NCBI RefSeq assembly: GCF_902809845.1
Contig: NZ_CADDWI010000013.1
Span: 558,001-622,000 of the forward strand
Direction of reading: 5' to 3'
DNA: 64,000 bases
Source of the DNA: Chelativorans sp. Marseille-P2723
GTDB taxonomy: Bacteria; Pseudomonadota; Alphaproteobacteria; Rhizobiales; Rhizobiaceae
Shown here in pieces: positions 8,787 to 17,764 of this stretch. Below the pieces are notes generated by a model. That model saw nothing but the letters and a program-made list of their open reading frames with translations, was not told where the DNA came from and did no database searches. The translations under genes and the position numbers were made by a program. Numbering within the stretch: position 1 is the stretch's first letter; each line of letters begins with the position of its first letter.

Positions 8787-9899
8787 TTACCTTCCTACAA
8801 CGTCCTGCCTCGGCGCCGTTTCATTGCTTGCCATCGGGGTGCCAAGGCGGGAAAGATCGCCGTAACGACGCTCAAGCAGCGGAATCACTTCCGAGCCGAA
8901 CCGCTCCATCGAGGCGAGTATGCCTTGCTGGGTAAGTCCGGGTATGGCCATGAAGCAGCTTATATGATGCGGGTTGAGTAACTCGATGTCGCGCGCCAGC
9001 CGTTCGGCGACGGTATTCGGGTCGCCTATAGGCAAGCGCTCGGCGATCTCCTCCAGCGAAGGCTCGTCCGCAGCGGGCACCTCCTTCAAATATGCACCTT
9101 CGAGTTCGCCATATTTGCCACGCATGGCCTGCGCGATTCGGCGTACATAGCGCGCCCCGTCAGCCGCCTTCAGGGCATCTTCGCGACTGTCGGTGACAAA
9201 GACGTAACGCTGGATGGCAAACGGCATTGCCGCTACCTCGCCACCGGCTTGAGCAAAAGTCCCGGAAAGTGTTTCCCTGATCTTGGCCACCGTCTCCGAG
9301 CTGTTCCAGCCCGTGGTGAAGAACGGAATGTAACCTCGCTCCGCTGCCCTACGCTGAGCCTCAATGTCCCCTGCCATACCGGCGACATAGATTTGCGGCC
9401 GCTTCTGCACCGGGCGGACGGAAAAGGCCGTTTCCGGAAGATTTACATGACGCCCGGAAAAGCGGAAGATTTCCTGATTGAAATAGCAGTCGGCAAGATC
9501 GAGCACGTCGAAAAGATCCTGGCGCGCCTGCTTGAGGTCCCGGCTGAACTTGTGAAACTCGTATTCCTGGTAGCCCGTTCCGAAGCCGAGCACGAGCCTG
9601 CCGCCACTGATCTGGTCCGCCATGCCGATATCCTCCATCAGGCGGATTGGCTCATATAGCGGGGCCACAATAACGGCCGGTCCCAATCTAATGGTGCTGG
9701 TCTGGCCGGCCATATAGGTGGTCATCGTCAAGGGCGACGGGCAAAGGCAATAGTTCGAGAAGTGGTGCTCCGCGAACCAGGCAATTTCCATTCCGATGCG
9801 CTCGGCCATTCGAACATGCTCGACTGTTTCCTTGTAAATTGTGCCCGGCGACTTGGCCTTGTCGCGCTGTGTCATGAGACAGAAGAGGCCGAAATGCAT
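8787..9899 (-). CDS. Luciferase-like flavin-dependent monooxygenase
   Basis: 370 residues from the ATG at 9899, chosen because AAAGGA lies 7 bases upstream and the protein then begins with the typical MHFGLFCLM strand. The TIM-barrel motifs of the bacterial luciferase (LLM) family are present: WFAEHHFSNYCLCPSPL, RLGPAVIVAPLYEPIRL, and GRLVLGFGTGYQEYEF. Such enzymes insert one oxygen atom using reduced FMN from a partner, here the adjacent reductase gene. The neighbours (SDRs, polyamine-type transporter, aminotransferase) suggest oxidative breakdown of an imported compound. The substrate is not identifiable from sequence. Confidence 0.88.
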   Translation of the reverse strand: MHFGLFCLMTQRDKAKSPGTIYKETVEHVRMAERIGMEIAWFAEHHFSNYCLCPSPLTMTTYMAGQTSTIRLGPAVIVAPLYEPIRLMEDIGMADQISGGRLVLGFGTGYQEYEFHKFSRDLKQARQDLFDVLDLADCYFNQEIFRFSGRHVNLPETAFSVRPVQKRPQIYVAGMAGDIEAQRRAAERGYIPFFTTGWNSSETVAKIRETLSGTFAQAGGEVAAMPFAIQRYVFVTDSREDALKAADGARYVRRIAQAMRGKYGELEGAYLKEVPAADEPSLEEIAERLPIGDPNTVAERLARDIELLNPHHISCFMAIPGLTQQGILASMERFGSEVIPLLERRYGDLSRLGTPMASNETAPRQDVVGR

Positions 9900-9912
9900 A
9901 GTTTTATCCTTT

Positions 9913-10680
9913 CTAGAAGCCGACAATCGTCTCGCCGCCATTGGGACTGATGGCCTGCCCAGTCACGAAATTGCCGGTTGGCGCGACGAAATACGCAACC
10001 GCGTACGATATCTCCTCGGGCGTGGCCCAGCGGCCGACCGGCACCAGCTTTTCCTTGGCGCGGATCTTTTCCATGCCTTGGACCCTGATCGGCATCTCCG
10101 TAAGCACGCCGCCCGGGCAAACAGCATTGACGAGGATGTTGAAGCCAGCCAGCTCCTTTGCCCATGCCTTCGTGAGGCCGAGCACTGCGGTTTTGGCGGC
10201 ACAGTAATGGGAGGCAGTGTGATGGCCGTTCATACCCCAGATCGACGAGATGTTGACGATGCGGCCGAAGCGTCGCTCCTTCATCCGGCCCACAACCGCT
10301 TGCGTGCAGAAGAAGGTGCCGCGCACATGAATGTCGAACATGCGCTGGAACATTTGAGGCGTGATCTCCTCAATTTCCGCGTGCTCGCCGATACCGGCGT
10401 TGTTGACAAGGATGTCGATCGGGCCGAGCTGCGCCTCCACCCGGCTCACGAGCGCTCGCATCGCGCAAGCATCGGTTACGTCATCGTTGAAGACCATCGC
10501 GCGGCGCCCGGTGGCGCGTATGGCGGCAGCGGTCTCCTCCGCTTCCTCGCGCAGTACGTCATGGATGACGATGTCGGCTCCGCGGCTGGCCAGGAGTTCG
10601 GCATGGGCGCGGCCCATTCCCCGTCCCGAACCGGTGATCCAGGCGATCCTGCCTTCAAGGCTATTGGGGTCCTTTGTCAT
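9913..10680 (-). CDS. SDR-family NAD(P)-dependent oxidoreductase, copy 1 of tandem pair
   Basis: 255 residues from the ATG at 10680, which has GGAGG in front. Classical SDR features: TGSGRGMG cofactor loop, NNAG, catalytic Ser in ISSIWG, and YCAAK (Tyr-x3-Lys). The C-terminus is ISPNGGETIVGF. It is a close paralog of the gene immediately upstream, sharing long stretches such as HVRG-FFCTQAVV and LTKAWAKELA. It probably oxidises or reduces an alcohol/ketone intermediate of the pathway encoded by this operon. Both copies keep the full catalytic set. Confidence 0.88.
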   Translation of the reverse strand: MTKDPNSLEGRIAWITGSGRGMGRAHAELLASRGADIVIHDVLREEAEETAAAIRATGRRAMVFNDDVTDACAMRALVSRVEAQLGPIDILVNNAGIGEHAEIEEITPQMFQRMFDIHVRGTFFCTQAVVGRMKERRFGRIVNISSIWGMNGHHTASHYCAAKTAVLGLTKAWAKELAGFNILVNAVCPGGVLTEMPIRVQGMEKIRAKEKLVPVGRWATPEEISYAVAYFVAPTGNFVTGQAISPNGGETIVGF

Positions 10681-10693
10681 GGCGCAATCCTCC

Positions 10694-11449
10694 TCAATAG
10701 CCAACGATGGTTTCGCCGCCATTCGGGCTGATCACCTGGCCGGTCACGAAATCGGCCTCGGGCGAAGCGAGGTAGGCGACGGCGTAGGAGATCTCGACCG
10801 GCTCGCAATAGCGCTTGAGCGGCACTTTCTCCTCCTTTGCTTTCAGAACATCGGAATTATCGAGCTTGGTCGGCCCACCCGAGCGCACACCACCGGGGGC
10901 CACCGCATTGACATGGATGTTCCAGGGAGCCAGTTCCTTCGCCCATGCCTTGGTGAAGCCGAGGAGAGCGGCTTTCGCCCCGCAATAATGGGATGCCACC
11001 GGCGCTCCCGCCATTCCCCAGATGGAGGAGATGTTGATGATCTTGCCATAGCGAGCCTCCTTCATTGCGGGCACTACGGCCTGTGTGCAGAAGAACGACC
11101 CGCGCACATGCACGGCCATCATTCGGTCGAAATCCTCTTCGCGAATCTCCTCGATCAGTGCGCGTTGACCGAACCCGGCATTGTTGACGAGAATGTCGAT
11201 GCGCCCCAGCATCCGTCCAGCCTCGCGCGCCATCTCTATGACGGCTTCCGTGTCGGCCATGTCCACCACGGCGTAATGCGCGCGCCTTCCCGTTGCGCGA
11301 ACCATTTCGGCCGTTTCCCGGGCCATTTCTTCATTGATGTCGGCAATGGCGATATCGGCGCCGCGACGGGCCATGAGAACGGCATGTGCCCTACCCATTC
11401 CGTCCCCCGCTCCGGTGATCAACGCGATCTTGTTGTCAAGCGTCCCCAT
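10694..11449 (-). CDS. SDR-family NAD(P)-dependent oxidoreductase, copy 2 of tandem pair
   Basis: 251 residues; GGAGG lies 6 bases before the ATG and the start overlaps no other gene, being 1 base after the ATPase stop. TGAGDGMG, NNAG, ISSIWG and YCGAK give a full SDR active site. The protein ends ISPNGGETIVGY, almost the same as copy 1. The two copies differ most in the substrate loop (copy 1 VLTEMPIRVQGMEK, copy 2 VRSGGPTKLDNSDV), so they may act on different stereoisomers or successive intermediates. The substrate is unknown. Confidence 0.88.
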   Translation of the reverse strand: MGTLDNKIALITGAGDGMGRAHAVLMARRGADIAIADINEEMARETAEMVRATGRRAHYAVVDMADTEAVIEMAREAGRMLGRIDILVNNAGFGQRALIEEIREEDFDRMMAVHVRGSFFCTQAVVPAMKEARYGKIINISSIWGMAGAPVASHYCGAKAALLGFTKAWAKELAPWNIHVNAVAPGGVRSGGPTKLDNSDVLKAKEEKVPLKRYCEPVEISYAVAYLASPEADFVTGQVISPNGGETIVGY

Positions 11450-11450
11450 C

Positions 11451-12557
11451 TCATTCCTCCGGGATCAGCAAGGTTGCATTGGCCGGCCAGGCAAGCGTGA
11501 CAGGTTCGCCGGCAGCCAGCATTTCCGACTGTCGCACCGAGGGCAGCCATACGGAGACGGGAGAGCCCGTTCCGGCATCGACCTGGTAGCGGAGAGTTCC
11601 CGCGGTGTAGACGGCATCGATGACGGTGCCACGCAGGACATTGGTCCCGTTCCCATCGCCTTTGAAATCAGGCGATTCGAGCCTGATAGCCTCTGGCCGC
11701 ACACAGATCACCGCCTCACGCTCTGTAAACGCGCCGGTCCTGGCGCTCACGGCGTTCAGAATGACATCGTCCTTGACGCTCAGCCGATAGCCGCCGGCAG
11801 TGCTCTCTACCCCATCGATGGGGCGAAACAGGTTGGCCCTGCCCAAGAAGCAGGCAACGAAAGCGTTGCGCGGATGCTCGTACAGTTCGCGAGGTGTACC
11901 ATGCTGGACGATCCGACCATTGTTCATGATCGCCAGCCGGTCCGACATGGTGGCCGCCTCGTCCTGATCATGCGTGACGTAAAGTACGGTAGCGTCCACT
12001 TGGCCGTGAAATGCCTTTATCTCCAATTGCATTTCCTCGCGCAGATTCTTGTCGAGTGCGCCGAGAGGCTCATCCATGAGCAGCATGCGCGGGCCGTAAA
12101 CAGCCGCACGGGCGAGAGCAATCCGCTGCTGCTGGCCCCCCGAAAGCTGACTTGGCATCCGGTTGCCTACGTGGGGCAGCCGTACCGATTGCAGCATCGA
12201 TTCCACCCGCTCGCGCACGACATCGGCCGGGAGCTTGCGCAGCCGCAGCGGAAAGGCGACATTTTCGAAAACGTTCATGTGCGGGAACAGCGCATAGTTC
12301 TGGAAGACCATTCCTATGTTGCGCTTGTAAGGGGGCACCGCGACCACATCCGTTCCATCGACGCTGATCCTTCCACGAGTCGGCGGTGTGAAACCGGCAA
12401 CTGTGCCGAGCAGCGTGGTCTTGCCCGATCCGCTCGGGCCGATGAGCGAGAAGAATTCACCCGGCTCGATTTCGAGGTCGGTCGGGTGCAATGCAACGAC
12501 CTTCCCGTATTGCTTCTCGACACCCGATAGCGTCAGCCTTGCGCCCCGCTCAGCCAT
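11451..12557 (-). CDS. Polyamine-type ABC transporter ATP-binding protein (PotA-like)
   Basis: 368 residues. The nucleotide-binding domain has Walker A GPSGSGKTTL, Q-loop VFQNYALFPHM, signature LSGGQQQR, Walker B LLMDEPLGALD and H-loop THDQDEA. A C-terminal TOBE region (about 270-365) is typical of the PotA/FbpC/UgpC group. The ATG at 12557 has GGGAGGG 9 bases upstream; an in-frame TTG at 12566 is less likely. It overlaps the end of the permease gene by 8 bases, indicating one operon with the two permeases and binding protein. Confidence 0.92.
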   Translation of the reverse strand: MAERGARLTLSGVEKQYGKVVALHPTDLEIEPGEFFSLIGPSGSGKTTLLGTVAGFTPPTRGRISVDGTDVVAVPPYKRNIGMVFQNYALFPHMNVFENVAFPLRLRKLPADVVRERVESMLQSVRLPHVGNRMPSQLSGGQQQRIALARAAVYGPRMLLMDEPLGALDKNLREEMQLEIKAFHGQVDATVLYVTHDQDEAATMSDRLAIMNNGRIVQHGTPRELYEHPRNAFVACFLGRANLFRPIDGVESTAGGYRLSVKDDVILNAVSARTGAFTEREAVICVRPEAIRLESPDFKGDGNGTNVLRGTVIDAVYTAGTLRYQVDAGTGSPVSVWLPSVRQSEMLAAGEPVTLAWPANATLLIPEE

Positions 12558-13374
12558 GGGATTCAACCCTCCCGCTCCGGGCTTGCAGGATGGAAACGAT
12601 GATGAGCAGAAGGAGCGTGAAAGCGAAGATCAGTGTCGCGGCGGCGGCAATCGTCGGCGTTAGATAATCGTTCATCTGTTCCCATATCAGTCTGGGCAAA
12701 GTGCGGGTGCCGGCGCCGGTGAGGAACAGTGCCAGCATCAGTTCATCGAAGGAGGTTGCGAAGGCAAGGATCCCGCCGATGACCACCCCTGTGCGGATCA
12801 TCGGGAAGGTCACTTTCCAGAAAGTCTGCCATGGATTTGCACCCAGCGTCATGGCAGCAAGTTCAAGGGCCAGGTTATAACGCGAAAGTGCGGCATTGAC
12901 CGTGATGAAGACCAGCGGAATGCCGATTACGGTATGACCGACGATCGCTGCGGCGTGGGAATTGAGCAGTCCCAGCCACAGCATCATCGGATAGAGGCCG
13001 ATCGCCAGAATCACATGCGGCAACATCATCGGTGCGACGATGAAAGCCGCAGTAAGACCTGCCCTTCCCAGTCCGCCGCGCGCAACTGCAAGCGCTGCCA
13101 ATGTGCCGAACACCATCGACAGGAATGCCGTCGGGATGCCGATAGCGAGGGAGTTCCACGCCGCCTGGCTCCATGCCGGGTTCTCAGCGATGCGGACGTA
13201 CCATTCGGTGGACCAGCCGGAGGGCGGGAAAGAAAGATAGCTTTGATTTGAGAAGGACAGAGGCAAGATGATGAATTGCGGCAGGACGAGGTAGACCAGG
13301 ATGGCCCACGCCACTCCCAGAAGCAGCATGTTGAATATACGGTAGCGGAGCGGCATCGTGATCTCAGCGGGCAT
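12550..13374 (-). CDS. Polyamine-type ABC transporter permease (PotC-like)
   Basis: 274 residues with about six hydrophobic segments and the permease EAA-like loop AAMTLGANPWQTFWKVTFPM. The ATG at 13374 is chosen because AAGGAGG lies 8 bases before it; the start lies inside the last codons of the partner permease gene (11-base overlap). Inner membrane. Together with the PotB-like permease, the ATPase and the Tat-type binding protein it forms a complete importer of the spermidine/putrescine/iron/opine superfamily. Substrate unknown. Confidence 0.9.
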   Translation of the reverse strand: MPAEITMPLRYRIFNMLLLGVAWAILVYLVLPQFIILPLSFSNQSYLSFPPSGWSTEWYVRIAENPAWSQAAWNSLAIGIPTAFLSMVFGTLAALAVARGGLGRAGLTAAFIVAPMMLPHVILAIGLYPMMLWLGLLNSHAAAIVGHTVIGIPLVFITVNAALSRYNLALELAAMTLGANPWQTFWKVTFPMIRTGVVIGGILAFATSFDELMLALFLTGAGTRTLPRLIWEQMNDYLTPTIAAAATLIFAFTLLLLIIVSILQARSGRVESHG

Positions 13375-14272
13375 GGGCGAACCCTCCTTCCGCATGGCGC
13401 ACGACGCGCAGGTACAAGAGATAAATCGAAACGGTAAGCAGCAACAGAACGCTAGAGAGTGCGGCGGCCAGACCCCAGTCGAGCAACCTGTTGGCCTGCT
13501 GTTCGATCATGACGGCAGCCATCATGTGGCGCGGTCCGCCAAGCAGCGAAGGCGTGATGAAGAAGCCAAGCGACATCATGAAGACAAGCGCCGAGCCTGC
13601 GCTGATACCCGGGATCGACAGCGGCAGGAATACCCTGCGGAATGCCGCCCAGGGACTCGCTCCCATCACACCGGCCGCTAGAACCAGCGAACGGTCGATG
13701 CTGCGCATGTTCGCAAGCAGCGGCAGGATCATGAAGGGAAGCATGATGTGTACCATGCCTACATTGACGGCCAGGGTACCGGGGAGGAAATTGACAGGAT
13801 GTTCCGTGATGCCGGTCGCCACGAGTGCCTGATTGAGAACGCCCCGACGCTGAAACACGACCATCCACGCATAGGAACGGATGACCACGCTGGTCCACAA
13901 CGAGGTGACGACCATCGCCGTCATTAATGCGAACAGGTTCCCGCGGGCGCGCGCCATGACATAGGCGACTGGGTAGGCGATGACGAGACATAGCACCGTT
14001 ACGATGGCTGCCGTCTGAAGGGTGATCCATAGGCTCTTGAGGTAAGGTCCCGCAAATAGCACCCGCTCGTAATTGCCGAGGCCGGGGACGGGATCGACAA
14101 AGCTGCGGTGAATCACTGACATTATCGGCCACAAAAAGAAGAGACCGATGAAAGCGATGGGTGCCACAAGAAGCCAACGATAGAGCCGCGATGCGTTCCA
14201 CGCCCGGATCTCTTCCCCCGCCGGCGTGATTTCCTGAGGGGACCGCGTCACTGTCGCACCATGTGATTGCAT
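13364..14272 (-). CDS. Polyamine-type ABC transporter permease (PotB-like)
   Basis: 302 residues with an N-terminal cytoplasmic stretch of about 30 residues, a first membrane helix at WLLVAPIAFIGLFFLWPIM and five more hydrophobic segments. The cytoplasmic EAA loop is recognisable as AAGVMGASPWAAFRRVFLPL. It is the inner-membrane partner of the following PotC-like permease, whose start it overlaps. A hairpin separates it from the binding-protein gene upstream. Confidence 0.9.
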   Translation of the reverse strand: MQSHGATVTRSPQEITPAGEEIRAWNASRLYRWLLVAPIAFIGLFFLWPIMSVIHRSFVDPVPGLGNYERVLFAGPYLKSLWITLQTAAIVTVLCLVIAYPVAYVMARARGNLFALMTAMVVTSLWTSVVIRSYAWMVVFQRRGVLNQALVATGITEHPVNFLPGTLAVNVGMVHIMLPFMILPLLANMRSIDRSLVLAAGVMGASPWAAFRRVFLPLSIPGISAGSALVFMMSLGFFITPSLLGGPRHMMAAVMIEQQANRLLDWGLAAALSSVLLLLTVSIYLLYLRVVRHAEGGFAHAR

Positions 14273-14330
14273 GAGCGTAGCGCCCTGTTACGCATTATGA
14301 CGGGTCGAGGCGGTCGAACTCGCCGAGGAT

Positions 14331-14350
14331 CTGGCGGGCGAGCCCGCCAG
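14331..14350 (-). terminator. Hairpin between binding protein and permease genes
   Basis: CTGGCGGG-CGAG-CCCGCCAG is a perfect 8-bp stem with a 4-base loop, just after the stop codon of the binding-protein gene and before the permease gene. No T run follows. Hairpins at this place are known in many ABC operons to protect the binding-protein mRNA or to attenuate the downstream genes, which fits the need for more binding protein than membrane parts. Confidence 0.6.
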
Positions 14351-14356
14351 TTACCC

Positions 14357-15394
14357 CTAGCCCAGCAGCCAATTGTTGAAACGCTCGGTCGCCTCGGCGG
14401 AGTGATCGGCCCAGTAATCGACGTCGAGCATGACGGAGCTTCCGTCGAGCTTGGGCAGGTCGGCTTTCACCTCTTCATCGAGCAGGGCCTCCGCATCCGT
14501 ATTGACGGGCCCATAGGGGATAGCCTTGGCGAAGGCAGCCTGAGCTTCCGCCGAAAGGGCGTAGGCAAGCAGCTCCAGCGCTTTCTCCTTGTTCGGAGCT
14601 CCTGCGGGAACTGCCCAAGCATCGGAGACAAGGACGGCCTGATTGAAGTGAAAATCGACGGGAGCGCCAGCCTTGCGAGGCTCATGGACACGGCCGTTCC
14701 AGGTGGAGCCGGCATCGACTTCGCCATCGATCAGCATCTGCGCGCCCTGAGCGCCAGTATCCCACCACAGTACCTTGTCGCTGACGTTATCGAGGCTCGC
14801 CAAGGCGCGATCTATGTCGAGCGGATAAAGCTCGGCAGGACTGACGCCATCGGCCAGAAGCGCAACTTCAAGCGTCTGGAAGGGCTTCTTCCAGAGACTG
14901 ATGCGTCCGTCCAGATTGAACAGCGCGGACCAGTCGCCGGGGCCTTCACCGGAAATATTATCGGTGTTCCAGGCTATGTGATGAGCTGCCAGATCCGTCA
15001 GCACAAAGTGCTCGTGCATCGATCCCTCGATCATCTTGTCGCGATCGATCCCGGAAAAATCGATGGGCTCCAGCAAACCTTCGCGGGCATAGACAACCAG
15101 TTCCTCCGCCGGCCCCTGAATGAGGTCCCATTCGACGTTGTTCTGTTCCACCATGGCTTTTAGGCGAGCGCCCTCGTTGCTGGTGGTGATGACATCGATG
15201 CCGCCGTAGCCCTCCTTCCACGGATTGAAGATCGTTGTGCGATATGCGTCATCGAGCTTTCCTCCACCCGTTGCCATGACGAGCTGGCTCGACTGGGCGC
15301 GCAGAATGCCGGGCATCGCCAGCGCCATTCCCGTGGCGCCCAGACCGGCGAGCGCGGTGCGGCGTGTTACCTTGCACTGCCTTGAACTTGCCAT
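14357..15394 (-). CDS. ABC transporter substrate-binding protein, polyamine type, Tat signal
   Basis: 345 residues from the ATG at 15394, which has AGGAGG 7 bases upstream. The N-terminus TRRTALAGLGATGMALA followed by MPGILRAQ is a twin-arginine signal, so the protein is probably exported folded. The mature part has the PotD/SBP family layout (LVMATGGGKLDDAY strand, WDLIQGPAEELVVY, GEVDAGSTWNGRVHE, PAGAPNKEKALELL). It delivers its ligand to the PotBC-like permeases. The ligand is unknown; amine-containing compounds are usual in the family. Confidence 0.9.
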   Translation of the reverse strand: MASSRQCKVTRRTALAGLGATGMALAMPGILRAQSSQLVMATGGGKLDDAYRTTIFNPWKEGYGGIDVITTSNEGARLKAMVEQNNVEWDLIQGPAEELVVYAREGLLEPIDFSGIDRDKMIEGSMHEHFVLTDLAAHHIAWNTDNISGEGPGDWSALFNLDGRISLWKKPFQTLEVALLADGVSPAELYPLDIDRALASLDNVSDKVLWWDTGAQGAQMLIDGEVDAGSTWNGRVHEPRKAGAPVDFHFNQAVLVSDAWAVPAGAPNKEKALELLAYALSAEAQAAFAKAIPYGPVNTDAEALLDEEVKADLPKLDGSSVMLDVDYWADHSAEATERFNNWLLG

Positions 15395-15483
15395 TGTTGA
15401 TCCTCCTATCATTATGTGACCGGTTAGCGGTCTTGTTTCCCCTCGCGCTGCGGCTGTCGACAGCCGAAGTCAGTTGGCATCAT

Positions 15484-16230
15484 TCACGCCATCAACATTC
15501 CTCCGTTCACCATCAGTGTCTGGCCAACGACGAACCTGTTCCTGCGGGAGCCGAGAAACAGAATCACCTCCGCTATGTCCTCCGGCTCGGCGGCCCTGCC
15601 CAGCGGGATCGACTTGATGCGCTCTGCAAACCATTGCTGTTGTCGGGCCGCTTCCGTCGCGATCGCACCAGGGCTGACCGCGTTCACCAGCACCTGGTGC
15701 GGCGCTAGTTCTTCGGCAAGCGATTTGGTGAGCGAGACGAGCGCCGCCTTCGCGGCGGCGTAATGCGGCAATGTTGGCTTGGCACGGTGCGCATCGGTCG
15801 ATGCGACATTGACTATCCGGCCGTCCCCCCGCGCTATCATCAGGTCCATCAGCGCGCGGGTCGTCAAAAAGGCGGCCGTCACATTGATGCGGAAGGTCCA
15901 CTCCCAATCGGACATGCTGATCTCAGCCGCACGCCCGTGACGCCAGCCTCCTGCGTTGTTGACGAGGAGGTCTAGACGGTCATTGCACACCTCTTTCAGA
16001 TGGCCGCGAAGGACTGCAAGCTCCTCCTCCTGCGCAAGATCGGCCGCGACGGCATGAGCGGCAAGGCCCCGCCCGCGCAATTCAGCTGCAGCACTCTCCA
16101 CACCCTCACGGTCGATATCCACCATTACGGCCACACCGCCGCCCTCGGCAAACATCCGGGCAACGGTGCGGCCGAGCCCGCGCGCGGCACCGGTGATGAC
16201 CCCGTTCTGGCCCTGGAATTCGGCGTTCAT
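15484..16230 (-). CDS. SDR-family oxidoreductase, first gene of the leftward operon
   Basis: 248 residues from the ATG at 16230 (GGGAGG 6 bases upstream; longer in-frame versions start within the promoter region). SDR hallmarks: TGAARGLG, NNAGG, catalytic Ser in NVASTDAH and YAAAK. Unlike the tandem pair further along, it ends VGQTLMVNGGMLMA and is a different SDR subgroup. It lies nearest to the divergent promoter shared with the aminotransferase, so it is probably the first gene transcribed, although an 89-base gap separates it from the binding-protein gene. Confidence 0.88.
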   Translation of the reverse strand: MNAEFQGQNGVITGAARGLGRTVARMFAEGGGVAVMVDIDREGVESAAAELRGRGLAAHAVAADLAQEEELAVLRGHLKEVCNDRLDLLVNNAGGWRHGRAAEISMSDWEWTFRINVTAAFLTTRALMDLMIARGDGRIVNVASTDAHRAKPTLPHYAAAKAALVSLTKSLAEELAPHQVLVNAVSPGAIATEAARQQQWFAERIKSIPLGRAAEPEDIAEVILFLGSRRNRFVVGQTLMVNGGMLMA

Positions 16231-16278
16231 GGCGAGCCTCCCACTCTCTCCAGACAGGCAACATTGAACCATATGGTA

Positions 16279-16297
16279 CAATATGTCAATAATATTG
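16279..16297. promoter_or_regulatory. Inverted repeat in the divergent promoter region
   Basis: CAATAT-N7-ATATTG lies in the AT-rich 132-bp gap between the leftward SDR/transport/monooxygenase operon and the rightward aminotransferase gene. The surrounding DNA also holds repeated TGCATATG-like steps (16296-16309). The symmetry and position suggest an operator for a dimeric regulator, possibly the RpiR protein encoded at the operon's end. That link is inference. Confidence 0.45.
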
Positions 16298-16362
16298 CAT
16301 ATGTTGCATAACAATGGGGCTCGGTGCTATTGCTAAGCAGCTCTTCAAAGAGGATAAAACGC

Positions 16363-17727
16363 ATGGGCGAGCGAGCAGCCAGGCCAGAACAGTCCGCGAT
16401 CAGAACAAGTGTTTTCCATCGCTATCCGGCCGTGACGATGCCTTCGGCCGCGCGCGGCGAGGGCCCATATATTCTGGATACAAACGGAAAGCGTTACATA
16501 GATGGATCGAGCGGTGCGGCGGTCTCGTCGCTCGGGCACGGCCATCCCCGTCTTACCGCCGCCATCAAGGCCCAGCTCGACGAGCTTGCCTTCGCTCATA
16601 CCGGCTTCTTCACGAGCCAGGTCGCTGAAGAGCTTGCGGATCTGCTGACGGAAGCTGCTCCGGGGATGGACAAGGTCTACTTCGTCTCCGGCGGTTCTGA
16701 GGCGGTGGAAACCGCCATCAAGGTGGCAAGGCAATATTTTGTCGATAAGGGCGAACCCTCGCGACGGCGTATAATCTCGCGACGGCAGAGCTATCACGGC
16801 AATACGCTGGGGGCGCTCGCGGCAGGCGGTAACATCTGGCGCCGCGAAAAATTCGGCCCCTTACTGGCGGAGGTGAGGCATATCAGCCCATGCTACCCCT
16901 ATCGTGAGCAGCGCTATGATGAGACGGAGGCGGCCTATGGGCGCCGCATCGCTGACGAGCTTGAGGCGGCGATTCTCTCTCTCGGTCCTCAAACAGTGAT
17001 GTGCTTCATCGCCGAAACGGTTGGAGGCGCGACCCTTGGCGCAGTTCCTCCAGTGGAAGGATATTTCACCCGTATCCGCGAAATCTGCGACCGGTATGGC
17101 GTGCTGCTTATCCTCGACGAGGTGATGTGCGGGATGGGTCGCACCGGTACCTTATTCGCTTACGAACAGGAAGGAATTGTTCCGGACATCGTCACGCTGG
17201 CCAAGGGGCTCGGCTCGGGATATCAGCCTCTCGGCGCGATGATGACCACGCGCGCCGTTTTCGAAACGATTGTCGAAGGATCGGGCTTTTTCCAGCACGG
17301 CCACACTTATACCGGTCACATCACGGCCTGTGCTGCTGGCCTGGAGGTACAGCGGATCATTCGTAACGAGGATCTTTTGTCCAACGTGCGGCTGCGCGGC
17401 GCTCAGCTTGCAGACGCTCTGCAGGAACTCTTCGGCAATCATCCGCATATCGGCGATATCCGCGGGCGCGGATTGATGCTGGCGATGGAGTTCGTCGCCG
17501 ATCGGTCGAACAAGACTCCCTTCGATCCCAACCGCAAACTGGCAACTCGGCTTAAGGCAGCAGCGCTGGAGCGCGGTTTGATCTGCTATCCCATGAGCGG
17601 TCTTGTCGACGGTGTTTCGGGAGACCACGTGATGCTCGCGCCCCCATTCATCATCGACGAAAGCCATGTTGCCGAAATTGTCGATAAGCTCGACGCAGCG
17701 ATAACGGCGGTGCTCGCCGGGAATTGA
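16363..17727 (+). CDS. Class III PLP-dependent aminotransferase
   Basis: 454 residues. The ATG at 16363 has AGAGGA 8 bases upstream; a GTG 39 bases earlier is less likely. Features: GSSGAAVSSLGHGHPR, SGGSEAVETAIKVARQYF (PLP phosphate-binding), LILDEVMCGMGRTG (PLP ring Asp) and TLAKGLGSGYQPLGAM with the Schiff-base Lys. The family transfers amino groups from omega-amino acids, diamines or amino alcohols to pyruvate or 2-oxoglutarate. Divergent from the polyamine-type transport and SDR operon, it probably deaminates the imported amine. The exact donor is unknown. Confidence 0.9.
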   Translation: MGERAARPEQSAIRTSVFHRYPAVTMPSAARGEGPYILDTNGKRYIDGSSGAAVSSLGHGHPRLTAAIKAQLDELAFAHTGFFTSQVAEELADLLTEAAPGMDKVYFVSGGSEAVETAIKVARQYFVDKGEPSRRRIISRRQSYHGNTLGALAAGGNIWRREKFGPLLAEVRHISPCYPYREQRYDETEAAYGRRIADELEAAILSLGPQTVMCFIAETVGGATLGAVPPVEGYFTRIREICDRYGVLLILDEVMCGMGRTGTLFAYEQEGIVPDIVTLAKGLGSGYQPLGAMMTTRAVFETIVEGSGFFQHGHTYTGHITACAAGLEVQRIIRNEDLLSNVRLRGAQLADALQELFGNHPHIGDIRGRGLMLAMEFVADRSNKTPFDPNRKLATRLKAAALERGLICYPMSGLVDGVSGDHVMLAPPFIIDESHVAEIVDKLDAAITAVLAGN

Positions 17728-17764
17728 CCTCCTCTTGGAAGGGCAGCTTGGCTTGATGAAGGCC

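Noticed and set aside
10361-11500. Open frame of 379 codons on the plus strand opposite the SDR genes
   Set aside because: It is the antisense shadow of two well-supported SDRs and has no ribosome-binding site or domain.
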